Shown: in pieces, positions 45,594 through 54,229 of the stretch
Layout of the letters: every line of letters begins with the position of its first letter
Position numbering within the stretch: position 1 is the stretch's first letter
Assembly: GCA_017472325.1 (NCBI GenBank)
Contig: JAFUQM010000026.1
Coordinates: 33,437 to 97,436 of the forward strand
Direction: 5' to 3'
DNA: 64,000 bases
From: Lachnospiraceae bacterium
GTDB lineage: Bacteria; Bacillota; Clostridia; Lachnospirales; Lachnospiraceae
Notes under the pieces: generated by a model
Databases searched by the model: none
What the model was told of the DNA's origin: nothing
Seen by the model: the letters and a program-made list of their open reading frames with translations, nothing else
Position numbers and translations under genes: made by a program

Positions 45594-46454
45594 CTACATC
45601 TCATTTCCATTCAAATATGTCATCATCTGTTCATAACATTCTTGGGCATCTTCATATCCTGTCTCATATAAGGCTACTAATTTATCTCTGTTTTTTTCAA
45701 TTCTGCCAATGCCGCTTGCTTTTTTCGGACGAATCACAAACGCCTGCCCATTTTCCACCTGCGCATCCAGATAATCTAACATCTGATTGTATGTGATGTG
45801 TCTGTTTTTCATCAATTCATATATTTTCGGATAACGCGCATATCTCATCTTAATCAAACCAAGCTGACTGGATGGCTTTCTGCGATATCCAATCTCCTTC
45901 GTCAACACCACTATATTTTTGCGATTGCCTTTTAAAATCGATTTCTGAATAGGAACTGCATCAGAAATGCCACCATCCAAATATAACTTTCCATTGATTG
46001 GAACATTCCTGGACACAAGCGGCAGAGAACACGACGCTCTGACAGCCTGTAAATCCTTGTGCATATCCCGTAATCTGAGATACTCTGGCTCTCCTGTTTC
46101 AATATTAGTTACAACCGCATACGCCTTGCCCGGATATTGTTCTGCTTCTTCATAGTCATAAGGAAGCAGTTTATTCGGAATCGTATCATAGCACATCTTC
46201 ACATTGAATAAATCGCCTGTTGTGAGCAAGCTATATGGACTACAATAATTTTTGTCTTCCAAATAATCAATATTCACATGTAATGCTCTTCCTCGCTGTT
46301 TTGATATATAACTGCATAAATGTGCTGCACCTGCTGATACACCATAACAGCTTGCAAATTCAATCTCTTTATCCAAGAAAAAATCTAATACACCTGCAGT
46401 ATACACACCGCGCATACCGCCGCCTTCTAATACAAGACCTGCGTTATATAACAT
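45594..46454 (-). CDS. Patatin-like phospholipase
   Basis: Serine lipase-like protein of 286 residues. The oxyanion loop is LEGGGMRGVYTAGVLD, the nucleophile elbow is GVSAG at about residue 40-44, and the Asp of the Ser-Asp dyad is in LYLDGGISDAVPIQK. No signal peptide is seen, so it probably acts in the cytoplasm, perhaps on membrane lipids. AGAGGGGAAG precedes the ATG. It starts the patatin-to-thiI operon. Confidence 0.9.
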   Translation of the reverse strand: MLYNAGLVLEGGGMRGVYTAGVLDFFLDKEIEFASCYGVSAGAAHLCSYISKQRGRALHVNIDYLEDKNYCSPYSLLTTGDLFNVKMCYDTIPNKLLPYDYEEAEQYPGKAYAVVTNIETGEPEYLRLRDMHKDLQAVRASCSLPLVSRNVPINGKLYLDGGISDAVPIQKSILKGNRKNIVVLTKEIGYRRKPSSQLGLIKMRYARYPKIYELMKNRHITYNQMLDYLDAQVENGQAFVIRPKKASGIGRIEKNRDKLVALYETGYEDAQECYEQMMTYLNGNEM

Positions 46455-46545
46455 AGTCTTCCCCTCTTTTCAAATGTTTGATCTGTCATTCAACAACTTG
46501 CGGATAACGTACATCTGCATTATCTATTCAGTACATAACTCTGCT

Positions 46546-47436
46546 TTACTGCACTTTTGTTGCTGTATACAACTGGAAGGATGAAAGATTAATCATTTCT
46601 CTCGCTCCGCCTTCTCCGTCTACTGCTGAAAAACCATAGTCATATTTCGCATTTGCTGTCATGCCTTCTATCCCATCAGTTACAAGTTTCTCTGGGAAAA
46701 TCGCAAGATAAAGTGCTTTTCCTGATGTATCATTCATCGCTCGAATCTGTGTATCACACGCAAAAGTTCCACAATGCATATTGTCTGCACTCTTTGAAGC
46801 ATCGATAAACCACTGGTATGTACCATCTTCTTTCAAAATCAAATATCCCGCATCTGCAAGATCCCATTCGCCCACCAATTCTGCCTTTGCAGCCGCCTCT
46901 GCTTCTGTATTCTCTGGCACATTCATTTTTACTGTATCAAGTACTGCCATAGCATCTGCTAAATATTTATCATAAGCATCCTCTGTTGCAGTATATGCGA
47001 TGCTATACGCATAATAATTCTTACCATAACATCTTCTTAACTCTTTGTGTGTAATATCAGATTCTTCAAACTGATATCCCCATTCATACCATGTTTCTCC
47101 GTTCACCTCAACAGCTTCTACTGGTTTTACTTCCGCATACCCTTCATAGGTTTCTACAAACACCTTTGTCATATTTACCATATCGCGTCCATTCTGATAT
47201 GTACTCTCCATAGAACAGGAAATACCAAGAATACATTCTTCTCCAATACGGAATACCACGCTTGTATCTGTGCTATCAGCTTCACTGTATACCCAAAGGT
47301 TTTCATCATAATCTAACGTCATGCCACCTACTGTTGCTGTCTGCATGGAAACAGTTTTGCCTGCACTATTACTGCATCCCATCAATGTCACCATACACAC
47401 AGTAAGTGTTAATATCATCATCCATATTTTTTTCAT
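46546..47436 (-). CDS. Putative lipoprotein of unknown function
   Basis: A 296-residue protein with a clear lipoprotein signal: MKKIW, a hydrophobic stretch and lipobox LMGC (Cys20). After it comes a domain with TVGGMTLDYDENLWVYSEADS that looks like a secreted beta-rich fold, and a C-terminal part (GEWDLADAGYLILKEDGTYQWF) that resembles small lipocalin-like modules of Lachnospiraceae lipoproteins. I cannot assign a function. The ATG at 47436 has AAAGGTAC upstream; an ATG at 47490 is unlikely. It is monocistronic. Confidence 0.8.
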   Translation of the reverse strand: MKKIWMMILTLTVCMVTLMGCSNSAGKTVSMQTATVGGMTLDYDENLWVYSEADSTDTSVVFRIGEECILGISCSMESTYQNGRDMVNMTKVFVETYEGYAEVKPVEAVEVNGETWYEWGYQFEESDITHKELRRCYGKNYYAYSIAYTATEDAYDKYLADAMAVLDTVKMNVPENTEAEAAAKAELVGEWDLADAGYLILKEDGTYQWFIDASKSADNMHCGTFACDTQIRAMNDTSGKALYLAIFPEKLVTDGIEGMTANAKYDYGFSAVDGEGGAREMINLSSFQLYTATKVQ

Positions 47437-47559
47437 CTTTATAACCGTACCTTTCTGTCCGAATTTTATACATTGAGACCATTCTATCACGTCTTTCCTG
47501 CAAAGAAAATAGTTAAAATTCTTAAAAAATCAAAAACAAGTGTCTCTTATTTACAAATA

Positions 47560-48450
47560 TCAAATATCTTTTTCAAATATCAGATATGTCTTATGAAGTT
47601 GCCTTTCCTCTTCCACAAAATCAAATCGCATTTTTTCACAAAATGCAATCGACTTTTCATTCTCCTTTTCAACCAATGCATATATATGGAAAATATCAAG
47701 TTCGTCTCTTGCATATTTCAGGATTGCATCCACTACCTCTGTGGCAATTCCCATCCTCCAGAATGGCTTTGCGATCAAGAAACCAAGTTCGGCACCTTCC
47801 CTTCCTTCTTTATATTCTAGTCCGGCTCTTCCTATGACTTTTCCAGTCTGTTTCTCTTCTATAATCCACATCCCATATCCATAAAAACCATACACCTTTT
47901 CAATATAATCTTTTGTATATTGAAGTTCCTCATCTATATCCTCATACAGATTTTCTGTATACTGAACCACCTCTGGGTCGGCATAAATTTCATATAGCGT
48001 CGGAACATCCTCTAATGTAATCTCACGCACAACACAACGTTTTGTTGTTAAAATTCTCCACGGTTGTCCTGTCAGTCTAAGATATACATGGTACAAATAG
48101 TCATAGTCCACGCCTGCAAGACTCTCTATCGCATATGTAACCCCCAAAAAACTGCCTTCTCTATTATACTCACGCAAAAACAGTATCACATTGGCATCAT
48201 TTTCTAATAACTGCTGGATAATAAATTCATTATCCGAAATGTATAGTGTTCCCTGTTTTTTACATGCACTTTCGTTTAGAAGCGAAAGGTTTTTTAACAC
48301 TTCATCCACATCATACTCGCTCAATAATACACTTTGTAGCGCTACATGATAATGCCCCAAATTTTGTTCTAACGCCTTCAACTCTGTTTCACACATTTCT
48401 TCTATTATTAATATTACTTCTGTTAATTTACTTTCCCTTATCATTTCCAT
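47560..48450 (-). CDS. GNAT acetyltransferase with an unusual N-terminal domain
   Basis: A 296-residue protein in two parts. Residues about 135-290 form a GNAT (RimJ-like) domain: LTTKRCVVREITLEDVPTLYEIYADPEVV, EYKEGREGAELGFLIAKPFWRMGIATEVVDA (acetyl-CoA pyrophosphate loop) and VEKENEKSIAFCEKMRFDF. Residues 1-130 are not GNAT; a pattern like LYISDNEFIIQQLLENDANVILFL recalls a reduced Rossmann or HAD-like fold, but the match is weak. Substrate unknown. It lies alone between the lipoprotein and the divergent ppiB. Confidence 0.85.
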   Translation of the reverse strand: MEMIRESKLTEVILIIEEMCETELKALEQNLGHYHVALQSVLLSEYDVDEVLKNLSLLNESACKKQGTLYISDNEFIIQQLLENDANVILFLREYNREGSFLGVTYAIESLAGVDYDYLYHVYLRLTGQPWRILTTKRCVVREITLEDVPTLYEIYADPEVVQYTENLYEDIDEELQYTKDYIEKVYGFYGYGMWIIEEKQTGKVIGRAGLEYKEGREGAELGFLIAKPFWRMGIATEVVDAILKYARDELDIFHIYALVEKENEKSIAFCEKMRFDFVEEERQLHKTYLIFEKDI

Positions 48451-48571
48451 CTATTATTCAACTTACTTTCTTCCTATATTTCTACTTTCCCTTTACGAAT
48501 CATCGATTTTCCGCTACAATATTAGCTGTATGATTTATGATAACTTATTTTGAAATGGAAAGGAAGATATT

Positions 48572-49093
48572 ATGGCACAAAATCCAGTTGTTACAATTAC
48601 TATGGAAAGCGGTGACGTAATCAAAGCAGAATTATATCCTGAAATTGCACCTGTCACTGTAAATAATTTTATCAGCCTGATTCAGCATGGCTTCTATGAC
48701 GGACTTATTTTTCACAGAGTCATCAAAGGATTTATGATTCAGGGCGGATGTCCTGACGGCACAGGCATGGGTGGTCCTGGCTACAATATCAAAGGCGAAT
48801 TTACACAGAATGGCTTTACCAATGACTTAAAGCACGAGAAAGGTGTTTTATCTATGGCGAGAGCTATGCATCCTGATTCAGCAGGCTCCCAGTTCTTTAT
48901 TATGCATAAAAATTCTCCACATTTAGACGGTGCTTACGCTTCTTTTGGTAAAGTAATCGAAGGCATTGAAAATGTAGATAAAATTGCGGAGACACAAACA
49001 GATTATTCTGACAGACCAATTGTTCCACAACAAATTAAATCTATTACAGTAGACACATTTGGAGTAGAATATCCTGAACCAGAGAAAAACTAA
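48572..49093 (+). CDS. ppiB: Cyclophilin-type peptidyl-prolyl isomerase
   Basis: Cytoplasmic cyclophilin of 173 residues, without a signal peptide. The active-site blocks are FHRVIKGFMIQGG (catalytic Arg and Phe), GGPGYNIKGEF, LSMARAMHPDSAGSQFFIMH and HLDGAYASFGKV. AAAGGAAG precedes the ATG. It is monocistronic on the plus strand and followed by a probable terminator. Confidence 0.95.
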   Translation: MAQNPVVTITMESGDVIKAELYPEIAPVTVNNFISLIQHGFYDGLIFHRVIKGFMIQGGCPDGTGMGGPGYNIKGEFTQNGFTNDLKHEKGVLSMARAMHPDSAGSQFFIMHKNSPHLDGAYASFGKVIEGIENVDKIAETQTDYSDRPIVPQQIKSITVDTFGVEYPEPEKN

Positions 49094-49121
49094 ATCGCAC
49101 AATATACCCTTACAATATTTT

Positions 49122-49170
49122 TGAACGGAGTCATGTCGGAATCTCACCATACATCACTCCGTTCATATTT
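49122..49170 (+). terminator. Probable terminator of ppiB
   Basis: GAACGGAGT pairs with ACTCCGTTC with a 24-base loop, followed by ATATTTTATTC. It lies 29 bases after the stop. Confidence 0.6.
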
Positions 49171-49462
49171 TATTCACATTTAATTTAAAAAAACTTTAAT
49201 TCCCTATCACGATTTATACACTTTCATTTCATATACTATGATTATAAGATACAACATTATCTTATTCCGTTTCATTAAGTCAATATCAAGTATTTTAATA
49301 AATAGCTTTTTCATAATAAATGCCAAGTAAAGTAATTTACTTGGCATCCTCCCTGTTTATAGACTTTTTTGTTTCTTTGCAATTTCTTAACATTTTATTG
49401 ACCAATCCCAGTATTATGTATTATGATATTTTTTTAAATGAATAAAGGAGGTTTCTCTGTTT
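49171..49462. other. ppiB-symporter intergenic region with a perfect hairpin
   Basis: No gene is visible. A perfect 12-bp stem, ATGCCAAGTAAA (49320-49331) and TTTACTTGGCAT (49336-49347), sits in an A/T-rich stretch with no U-tract. It is upstream of the symporter promoter described separately, so it is not in that transcript. Confidence 0.7.
49398..49427 (+). promoter_or_regulatory. Promoter of the alanine symporter gene
   Basis: TTGACC at 49398-49403 and TATGAT at 49422-49427 with an 18-base spacer; AAAGGAGG and the ATG follow within 36 bases. Confidence 0.7.
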
Positions 49463-50926
49463 ATGAACACTTTTATGAACAGTGCCGTTGACACAATTGC
49501 CAAAATCAACGGTGTATTAAATGATTTTATCTGGGGTCCTATCATGCTCGCATTCTTTCTATGCGTTGGTCTCATGTTTACTCTCAGAACAAAAGTATTT
49601 CAAATAACCCACATCAAAGAGTGGTTGGATATTACATTCTTACAACTCTTTAAAAAGGGAAATAAAAAAGTATTAAAAACCAAAGACAAACATGCCATTT
49701 CCCAGTTCCAGTCACTTTGTACAGCACTTGCTGCTACAATCGGTGTTGGTAATATCTCCGGTGTTGCCATTGCGCTTGCTCTCGGCGGTCCTGGTGCTAT
49801 TTTCTGGATGTGGCTCTCTGCCTTTCTCGGTATGATGACAAATTATGCTGAAAATGCACTTGGCATCAAATACCGCTATAAGAACGAAAAAGGCAACTGG
49901 GTCGGCGGTGCTATGATTTATATCGAAAAAGGTCTTGGCTGGAAATGGCTTGCCATTATCTTCTCTATATTCTGTATGTGTGCTTCCTTTGGTATCGGCA
50001 ACATGTCACAAAGTAACGAAATTGCCAATGGCCTTGCCAATTCCTTCGGCATTCCAAAGCCAGTAACCGCTATTTTGATTATGGTATTTACTGCACTCGT
50101 TATTCTTGGAGGTATCAAACGAATTGCCGCTGTAACAGAAAAATTTGTCCCATTTATGGCAGTTACATATATCATTGGTGCATTGATTGTTATCTGCACT
50201 AACATCGGTGCTGTTCCTAGCGCTCTTGCCAGCATTTTCCAAAACGCATTTACACTTCCTTCTGCCGCAGGAGGTGTCACCGGTTTCACAGTTATGTTAG
50301 CAATACGACAGGGTGTTGCCCGAGGTGTATTTTCTAACGAAGCCGGACTTGGTTCTTCCGTTATGGTACATTCTGCATCCGATGTAAAAGAACCTGTTGT
50401 ACAGGGTATGTGGGGTATCTTTGAAGTATTTGCTGACACATTGGTTGTATGTACTTTAACAGCACTAACAATTTTAACTTCTGGCGTATATGATTATACA
50501 GAATATGCAAAATATATCGGAACATCTTTACCAGAGCATTTAAAAAGTGGTGTTGCACTGACAAGTGCCGCTTTTGAATCAGTATTCGGTACTTTCGGCG
50601 GTCAGTTTATTTCTATCGCCATTATGCTTTTCGCCCTTTCCACTATACTGGGATGGTCATATTATGGCGAACGCGCTGTAGAATACTTATTCGGTTTAAA
50701 GGCTGTACCAATCTATAAAATCATTTTTATTCTCGTAATCTTTATCGGATGCAATACTTCATTAAATCTTGTTGTAGGCATCTCAGATACATTTAATGGT
50801 TTTATGGCACTTCCGAACTTAATTGCAATTACTTTGCTTTCTGGTGAAGTAATCAAGATGACTAAAAACTATTTGGCTCGAATCAAAACTGGTCTTGAGA
50901 CTACGAATGGAGAAGATAATCTATAA
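49463..50926 (+). CDS. Sodium:alanine symporter family protein (AlsT/AgcS)
   Basis: Integral membrane carrier of 487 residues with about eleven helices, taking up alanine, glycine or glutamine with sodium. The signature GVGNISGVAIALALGGPGAIFWMWLSAFLGM is at about residue 95-125, and FSNEAGLGSSVMVHSAS lies at about 290. It is monocistronic on the plus strand, convergent with fba; the stop is 34 bases from the shared terminator hairpin. The exact substrate cannot be told. Confidence 0.93.
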   Translation: MNTFMNSAVDTIAKINGVLNDFIWGPIMLAFFLCVGLMFTLRTKVFQITHIKEWLDITFLQLFKKGNKKVLKTKDKHAISQFQSLCTALAATIGVGNISGVAIALALGGPGAIFWMWLSAFLGMMTNYAENALGIKYRYKNEKGNWVGGAMIYIEKGLGWKWLAIIFSIFCMCASFGIGNMSQSNEIANGLANSFGIPKPVTAILIMVFTALVILGGIKRIAAVTEKFVPFMAVTYIIGALIVICTNIGAVPSALASIFQNAFTLPSAAGGVTGFTVMLAIRQGVARGVFSNEAGLGSSVMVHSASDVKEPVVQGMWGIFEVFADTLVVCTLTALTILTSGVYDYTEYAKYIGTSLPEHLKSGVALTSAAFESVFGTFGGQFISIAIMLFALSTILGWSYYGERAVEYLFGLKAVPIYKIIFILVIFIGCNTSLNLVVGISDTFNGFMALPNLIAITLLSGEVIKMTKNYLARIKTGLETTNGEDNL

Positions 50927-50932
50927 CATAGG

Positions 50933-50955
50933 TTTCACGAGCCGTCTTATTGGAT
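50933..50955 (-). repeat. Partial 37-bp repeat unit (locus C)
   Basis: GTTTCACGAGCCGTCTTATTGG on the plus strand is identical over the 22-base core to the best unit of locus B. On the minus strand it starts five bases after the fba terminator stem and stops at the convergent symporter gene, where the rest of the unit is missing. Confidence 0.85.
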
Positions 50956-50960
50956 AAATA

Positions 50961-50986
50961 AGAGCCACATGTTACCATGTGGCTCT
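50961..50986. terminator. Bidirectional terminator between the symporter and fba
   Basis: AGAGCCACATG (50961-50971) and CATGTGGCTCT (50976-50986) form a perfect 11-bp stem with a four-base loop. On the minus strand TATTTATCC follows; on the plus strand CTTCTATTCTT. Confidence 0.88.
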
Positions 50987-51007
50987 CTTCTATTCTTGCA
51001 GTATCAA

Positions 51008-51871
51008 TTATGCTTTGTTTACTGATCCGAATAATTCCATTTTTTCTTTTACAGTTGCTTTGATAGCTTCTGCGCCTGGAGCTAATAATTTACGTGGGTC
51101 AAAACCTTTACCCTGCTGATCTTTACCAGCTTCGATGTATTCACGTGTAGCTGCTGCGAAAGCTAACTGGCATTCTGTGTTAACGTTGATTTTAGCAACA
51201 CCAAGAGAAATTGCTTTTTTAATCATGTCTGCTGGAATACCTGTACCACCGTGAAGTACTAATGGCATGTCTCCTGTTAACTGCTGAATTGCATCTAAAG
51301 TTTCAAAAGAAAGTCCCTGCCAGTTTTCTGGATATTTACCATGAATGTTACCAATACCTGCTGCAAGGAAGTCGATTCCAAGATCAGCGATTGCTTTACA
51401 TTCGTTAGGATCTGCACATTCACCAGCGCCTACAACACCATCTTCTTCTCCACCGATAGAACCAACTTCTGCTTCGATAGAAATTCCTTTTTCATGAGCT
51501 GCTGCAACCAATTCTTTTGTTTTTGCAACGTTCTCTTCGATTGGATAGTGTGAACCATCGAACATAACTGATGAGAAACCAGCTTCGATACATTTGTAGC
51601 AGTGATCATATGAACCGTGATCTAAGTGAAGAGCTACTGGAACTGTGATTCCTAACTCTTTGATCATTCCATTTACCATACCTACAACTGTTGTGTATCC
51701 GCACATATATTTTCCTGCGCCTTCAGATACACCTAAGATGACAGGGCTGTTTAATTCCTGTGCTGTCTGTAAAATTGCTTTTGTCCACTCTAAGTTATTA
51801 ATGTTGAACTGTCCAACTGCATAGTGGCCTGCTTTTGCTTTGTCAAGCATCTCTTTTGCTGATACTAACAT
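51008..51871 (-). CDS. fba: Class II fructose-1,6-bisphosphate aldolase
   Basis: Zinc-dependent glycolytic and gluconeogenic aldolase, 287 residues. Zinc ligands are in LHLDHGSYDHC (about residue 80) and in MPLVLHGGTGIP (about 205); GIGNIHGKYP and INVNTECQLAF bind the phosphate. The ATG at 51871 has GGAGGG eight bases upstream; an ATG at 51886 overlaps this site. A TATAAT lies about 75 bases upstream of the start with a poor -35. It is monocistronic. Confidence 0.96.
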   Translation of the reverse strand: MLVSAKEMLDKAKAGHYAVGQFNINNLEWTKAILQTAQELNSPVILGVSEGAGKYMCGYTTVVGMVNGMIKELGITVPVALHLDHGSYDHCYKCIEAGFSSVMFDGSHYPIEENVAKTKELVAAAHEKGISIEAEVGSIGGEEDGVVGAGECADPNECKAIADLGIDFLAAGIGNIHGKYPENWQGLSFETLDAIQQLTGDMPLVLHGGTGIPADMIKKAISLGVAKINVNTECQLAFAAATREYIEAGKDQQGKGFDPRKLLAPGAEAIKATVKEKMELFGSVNKA

Positions 51872-51947
51872 TGATGTTCCCTCCATTTTATTAAATTAAT
51901 GCACGCACAACTGCATCATGCGTCTGCATTGTTTACTTTTCTGTCCT

Positions 51948-51953
51948 ATTATA
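51948..51953 (-). promoter_or_regulatory. Candidate -10 box of fba
   Basis: A TATAAT on the minus strand about 77 bases before the start; the -35 candidate (TTTCTT, 16 bases upstream) is weak. Confidence 0.4.
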
Positions 51954-52007
51954 ACCCATCTTCCCGAAAAAGAAAATACGAATTCCAGAAAAACATGATG
52001 AAAAACT

Positions 52008-52904
52008 TTACTTTTTCGGTGGAATTTTTATTTCTAATGCTTTATTAAGGTTTTCAATTTCGACTTTTTGATAGAAAGCATCCGATTCACCATCCCAAGT
52101 CCACGGAATCTCTTCTGTTGCTTCAAATGTTACTTTCGATGTTTTAAAACAATAGATATACGTAGGGTCTACAATTCTCGTCCTCAACGAAACCTGTGTT
52201 TTTCTAATCTCAAAAAGACTTTTGGGCAATTTCACTAATATAACTTCAAACAATCCATCATCCAGCGCTACATCTTGACCCGTAATTCTTCTAAAACCTC
52301 CAAGTGTTCTAGAATTAGTAATCGTGCCAAAAACAAAATCATCTTCAATTTCCACATCATCAAAGCGTACTTTTAGGTGATATGATTTTATTTTCGTCTG
52401 TCGTTTCATTTTCTCTAAAAGAAATAGCATACGGTCATGAACACTTTTCATCTCTCGCCGTACCTCACAAGAAACATCTGTAAAAAGTGCAAATGCCGCA
52501 GCATAGAGAAAAATTTCTCCATTAAAGCGTCCCACATCATACGCAAACACATCTCCAACAGCAGCTGTATGTGCCGCTTTTACCATATTTGACGGTATTT
52601 TTAGTCCTCTGGCCAAATCGTTGGTACTTCCACAAGGTATATACCCGATCGGTACTTTATGCTTGCACTGCAACATACCAGTTATTGCTTCCGTCAATGT
52701 AACATCACTGCCACTACACACCACTAATTCAAAGTACTCTTCTTTTTCCCGGACAAAAGCTATCGCATCTCCCTGCTTTTGCATTGGCATCACAGTTATC
52801 TCGTAACCAGCCTGCACAAAAACCTCGATAATCTCTACAAGTTTACTTCTAATTCTCGCTTTTTCTTCATGCGCATTATAAATAAACATCATCTTTTTCT
52901 TCAT
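52008..52904 (-). CDS. Diacylglycerol kinase-family lipid kinase with an altered GGDGT motif
   Basis: A 298-residue protein of the DgkB/YegS family that phosphorylates diacylglycerol or related lipids. The C-terminal domain and PCGSTNDLARGL are typical. At residues 63-72 the ATP-binding GGDGTLNE-type loop reads CSGSDVTLTE: the second Gly is Ser and the fourth is Val. Each change needs one base. This may impair or change kinase activity. The ATG at 52904 has GGAGAAATAGT upstream; longer frames start inside the repeat at 52919-52955. Confidence 0.85.
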   Translation of the reverse strand: MKKKMMFIYNAHEEKARIRSKLVEIIEVFVQAGYEITVMPMQKQGDAIAFVREKEEYFELVVCSGSDVTLTEAITGMLQCKHKVPIGYIPCGSTNDLARGLKIPSNMVKAAHTAAVGDVFAYDVGRFNGEIFLYAAAFALFTDVSCEVRREMKSVHDRMLFLLEKMKRQTKIKSYHLKVRFDDVEIEDDFVFGTITNSRTLGGFRRITGQDVALDDGLFEVILVKLPKSLFEIRKTQVSLRTRIVDPTYIYCFKTSKVTFEATEEIPWTWDGESDAFYQKVEIENLNKALEIKIPPKK

Positions 52905-52918
52905 ACTATTTCTCCACA

Positions 52919-52955
52919 AAATGCCAGAATACTTCGTAAATTCTCTTATTCGATA
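52919..52955 (-). repeat. Diverged copy of the 37-bp repeat (locus E)
   Basis: About 22 of 37 positions match the best copies, with TCTTATTCGA fully kept. On the minus strand it lies directly after the terminator following crh and before the lipid-kinase gene. The hairpin is kept in changed form (TAC-GAA-GTA). Confidence 0.45.
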
Positions 52956-52980
52956 GAAAAGGAACACTTTCGTGTTCCTT
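52956..52980 (-). terminator. Terminator of the uvrC-to-crh operon
   Basis: AAGGAACAC (52959-52967) pairs with GTGTTCCTT (52972-52980), then TTTTCTATCG on the minus strand. It lies 10 bases after the crh stop. Confidence 0.85.
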
Positions 52981-52990
52981 TAGGCATCCA

Positions 52991-53254
52991 TTATGACTGT
53001 CCATTGCCAAGCAGATATTCTTCCAGTTTTTTTTCTGCTTCCACTTCATCCACACCATCGCAGATTAATGTAACTTCTTCTCCATTATCTAACGCAAGGC
53101 TCATCATCCCCATAATGCTTTTTGCATTTACTTTTTTACCTTCCGCTTCCAGATAAATGGAACTCTCAAACTGGCTTGCAATCTGTACAAGCATCGCAAC
53201 TGGAGTTGCCTCTAAACCCTTTGGCAACTTGATTTCGATAGATTTTTGCATCAT
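52991..53254 (-). CDS. crh: Crh-like HPr paralogue (Glu in place of His15)
   Basis: An 87-residue HPr-fold protein. Where HPr has GLHARP, this one has GLEATP: the PTS phosphorylation site His15 is Glu15 and Arg17 is Thr17. Ser46 in AKSIMGMMSL is kept at exactly position 46, the site phosphorylated by HprK, so it probably works like Bacillus Crh, a co-regulator of carbon catabolite control that does not transport sugar phosphate. Its place after whiA matches Bacillus yvcL-crh, and hprK is upstream in the same operon. GGAGGAG precedes the start. Confidence 0.9.
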   Translation of the reverse strand: MMQKSIEIKLPKGLEATPVAMLVQIASQFESSIYLEAEGKKVNAKSIMGMMSLALDNGEEVTLICDGVDEVEAEKKLEEYLLGNGQS

Positions 53255-53264
53255 AATTCTCCTC

Positions 53265-54215
53265 CTACATACTAGTCTTTATCTTTTCTGCAAGTTCACT
53301 CAACTTTCGTAGCCTGTGATTTACACCTGATTTCCCAACAGGTGGCTGCAAATACTGCCCTAGTTCTTTCAGCGGCGCATCTGGATACTCCAATCTTACC
53401 TCTGCCATCTTACGCAGATTGTCTGGTAATGACGCCAATCCACATGTGTCTCTGATTAACGCAATATCTTCTACCTGTTTTGAGGCCGCGGTAACTGTTC
53501 GTGTAATATTCGCTGCTTCACAATTTACACGCCTGTTAATAGAATTTCTCATTTCCTTCAGAATGCGCAAATTTTCAAAATTCATAAGTGAAACATATGC
53601 TTCCGTCAGATTCAGAAAATCTACAATCCCAGAGCCTTCCTTTAGATATACAACAAAATATTTTTTACGCTGCACAATCTTAGCTTCTATATCAAATCCA
53701 ATTACAACATCTCGCAACTGCATTGCCTGTTCCTCTGAAACACAGACAAGTTCAAGATGATAGCTTTTCTCAGGGTCACTCATAGAACCAATTGCCAAAT
53801 AAGCACCTCGTAAAAATGCTCTCTGACAGCAGCCATTTTTGATTAATACAGCATTGATTGTTCTGTTTTCCCAATACAGATTACCCGTTCCATCCATGAG
53901 CTTCACTGCCTGAAGCACTTTCATAACTTCATCCTGTTTCTCAAGTTTTATCGAATAAACTGCATTCTTACTCTGTTTTCCTAAAGTACGTTCTGTTATT
54001 TCCGTATATATATTAAATGTTTTCTTTAATAATGTAAAGCCTTTTTGCGCAACTGACGAATTCTCCGTCTCTAAAACAACCTGAATTTGATTATTTTTAT
54101 CCTTTTTTACTTTTCCACAATACAACAAAAGTGCTGCAAGTTCCGCAATCTGACAATGTCTTGCACTTCCTGTATGTTTTGCCAGCTCTTCTTTTACATC
54201 ACTCGAAAAGGACAT
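53265..54215 (-). CDS. whiA: WhiA-like DNA-binding protein
   Basis: A 316-residue protein of the WhiA/YvcL family, affecting cell division and chromosome segregation. The N-terminal LAGLIDADG-like degenerate homing-endonuclease fold begins MSFSSDVKEELAKHTGS; the C-terminal helix-turn-helix is LKELGQYLQPPVGKSGVNHRLRKLSELA. It overlaps no gene and sits between rapZ (14 bases) and crh (10 bases). In many Firmicutes yvcK lies between rapZ and whiA; it is absent here. Confidence 0.95.
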   Translation of the reverse strand: MSFSSDVKEELAKHTGSARHCQIAELAALLLYCGKVKKDKNNQIQVVLETENSSVAQKGFTLLKKTFNIYTEITERTLGKQSKNAVYSIKLEKQDEVMKVLQAVKLMDGTGNLYWENRTINAVLIKNGCCQRAFLRGAYLAIGSMSDPEKSYHLELVCVSEEQAMQLRDVVIGFDIEAKIVQRKKYFVVYLKEGSGIVDFLNLTEAYVSLMNFENLRILKEMRNSINRRVNCEAANITRTVTAASKQVEDIALIRDTCGLASLPDNLRKMAEVRLEYPDAPLKELGQYLQPPVGKSGVNHRLRKLSELAEKIKTSM

Positions 54216-54229
54216 GTAACCACTCCCAT

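Noticed and set aside
49918..50439. Open frame of 173 residues on the minus strand
   Set aside because: It is antisense to the clear symporter coding sequence and without a start signal.
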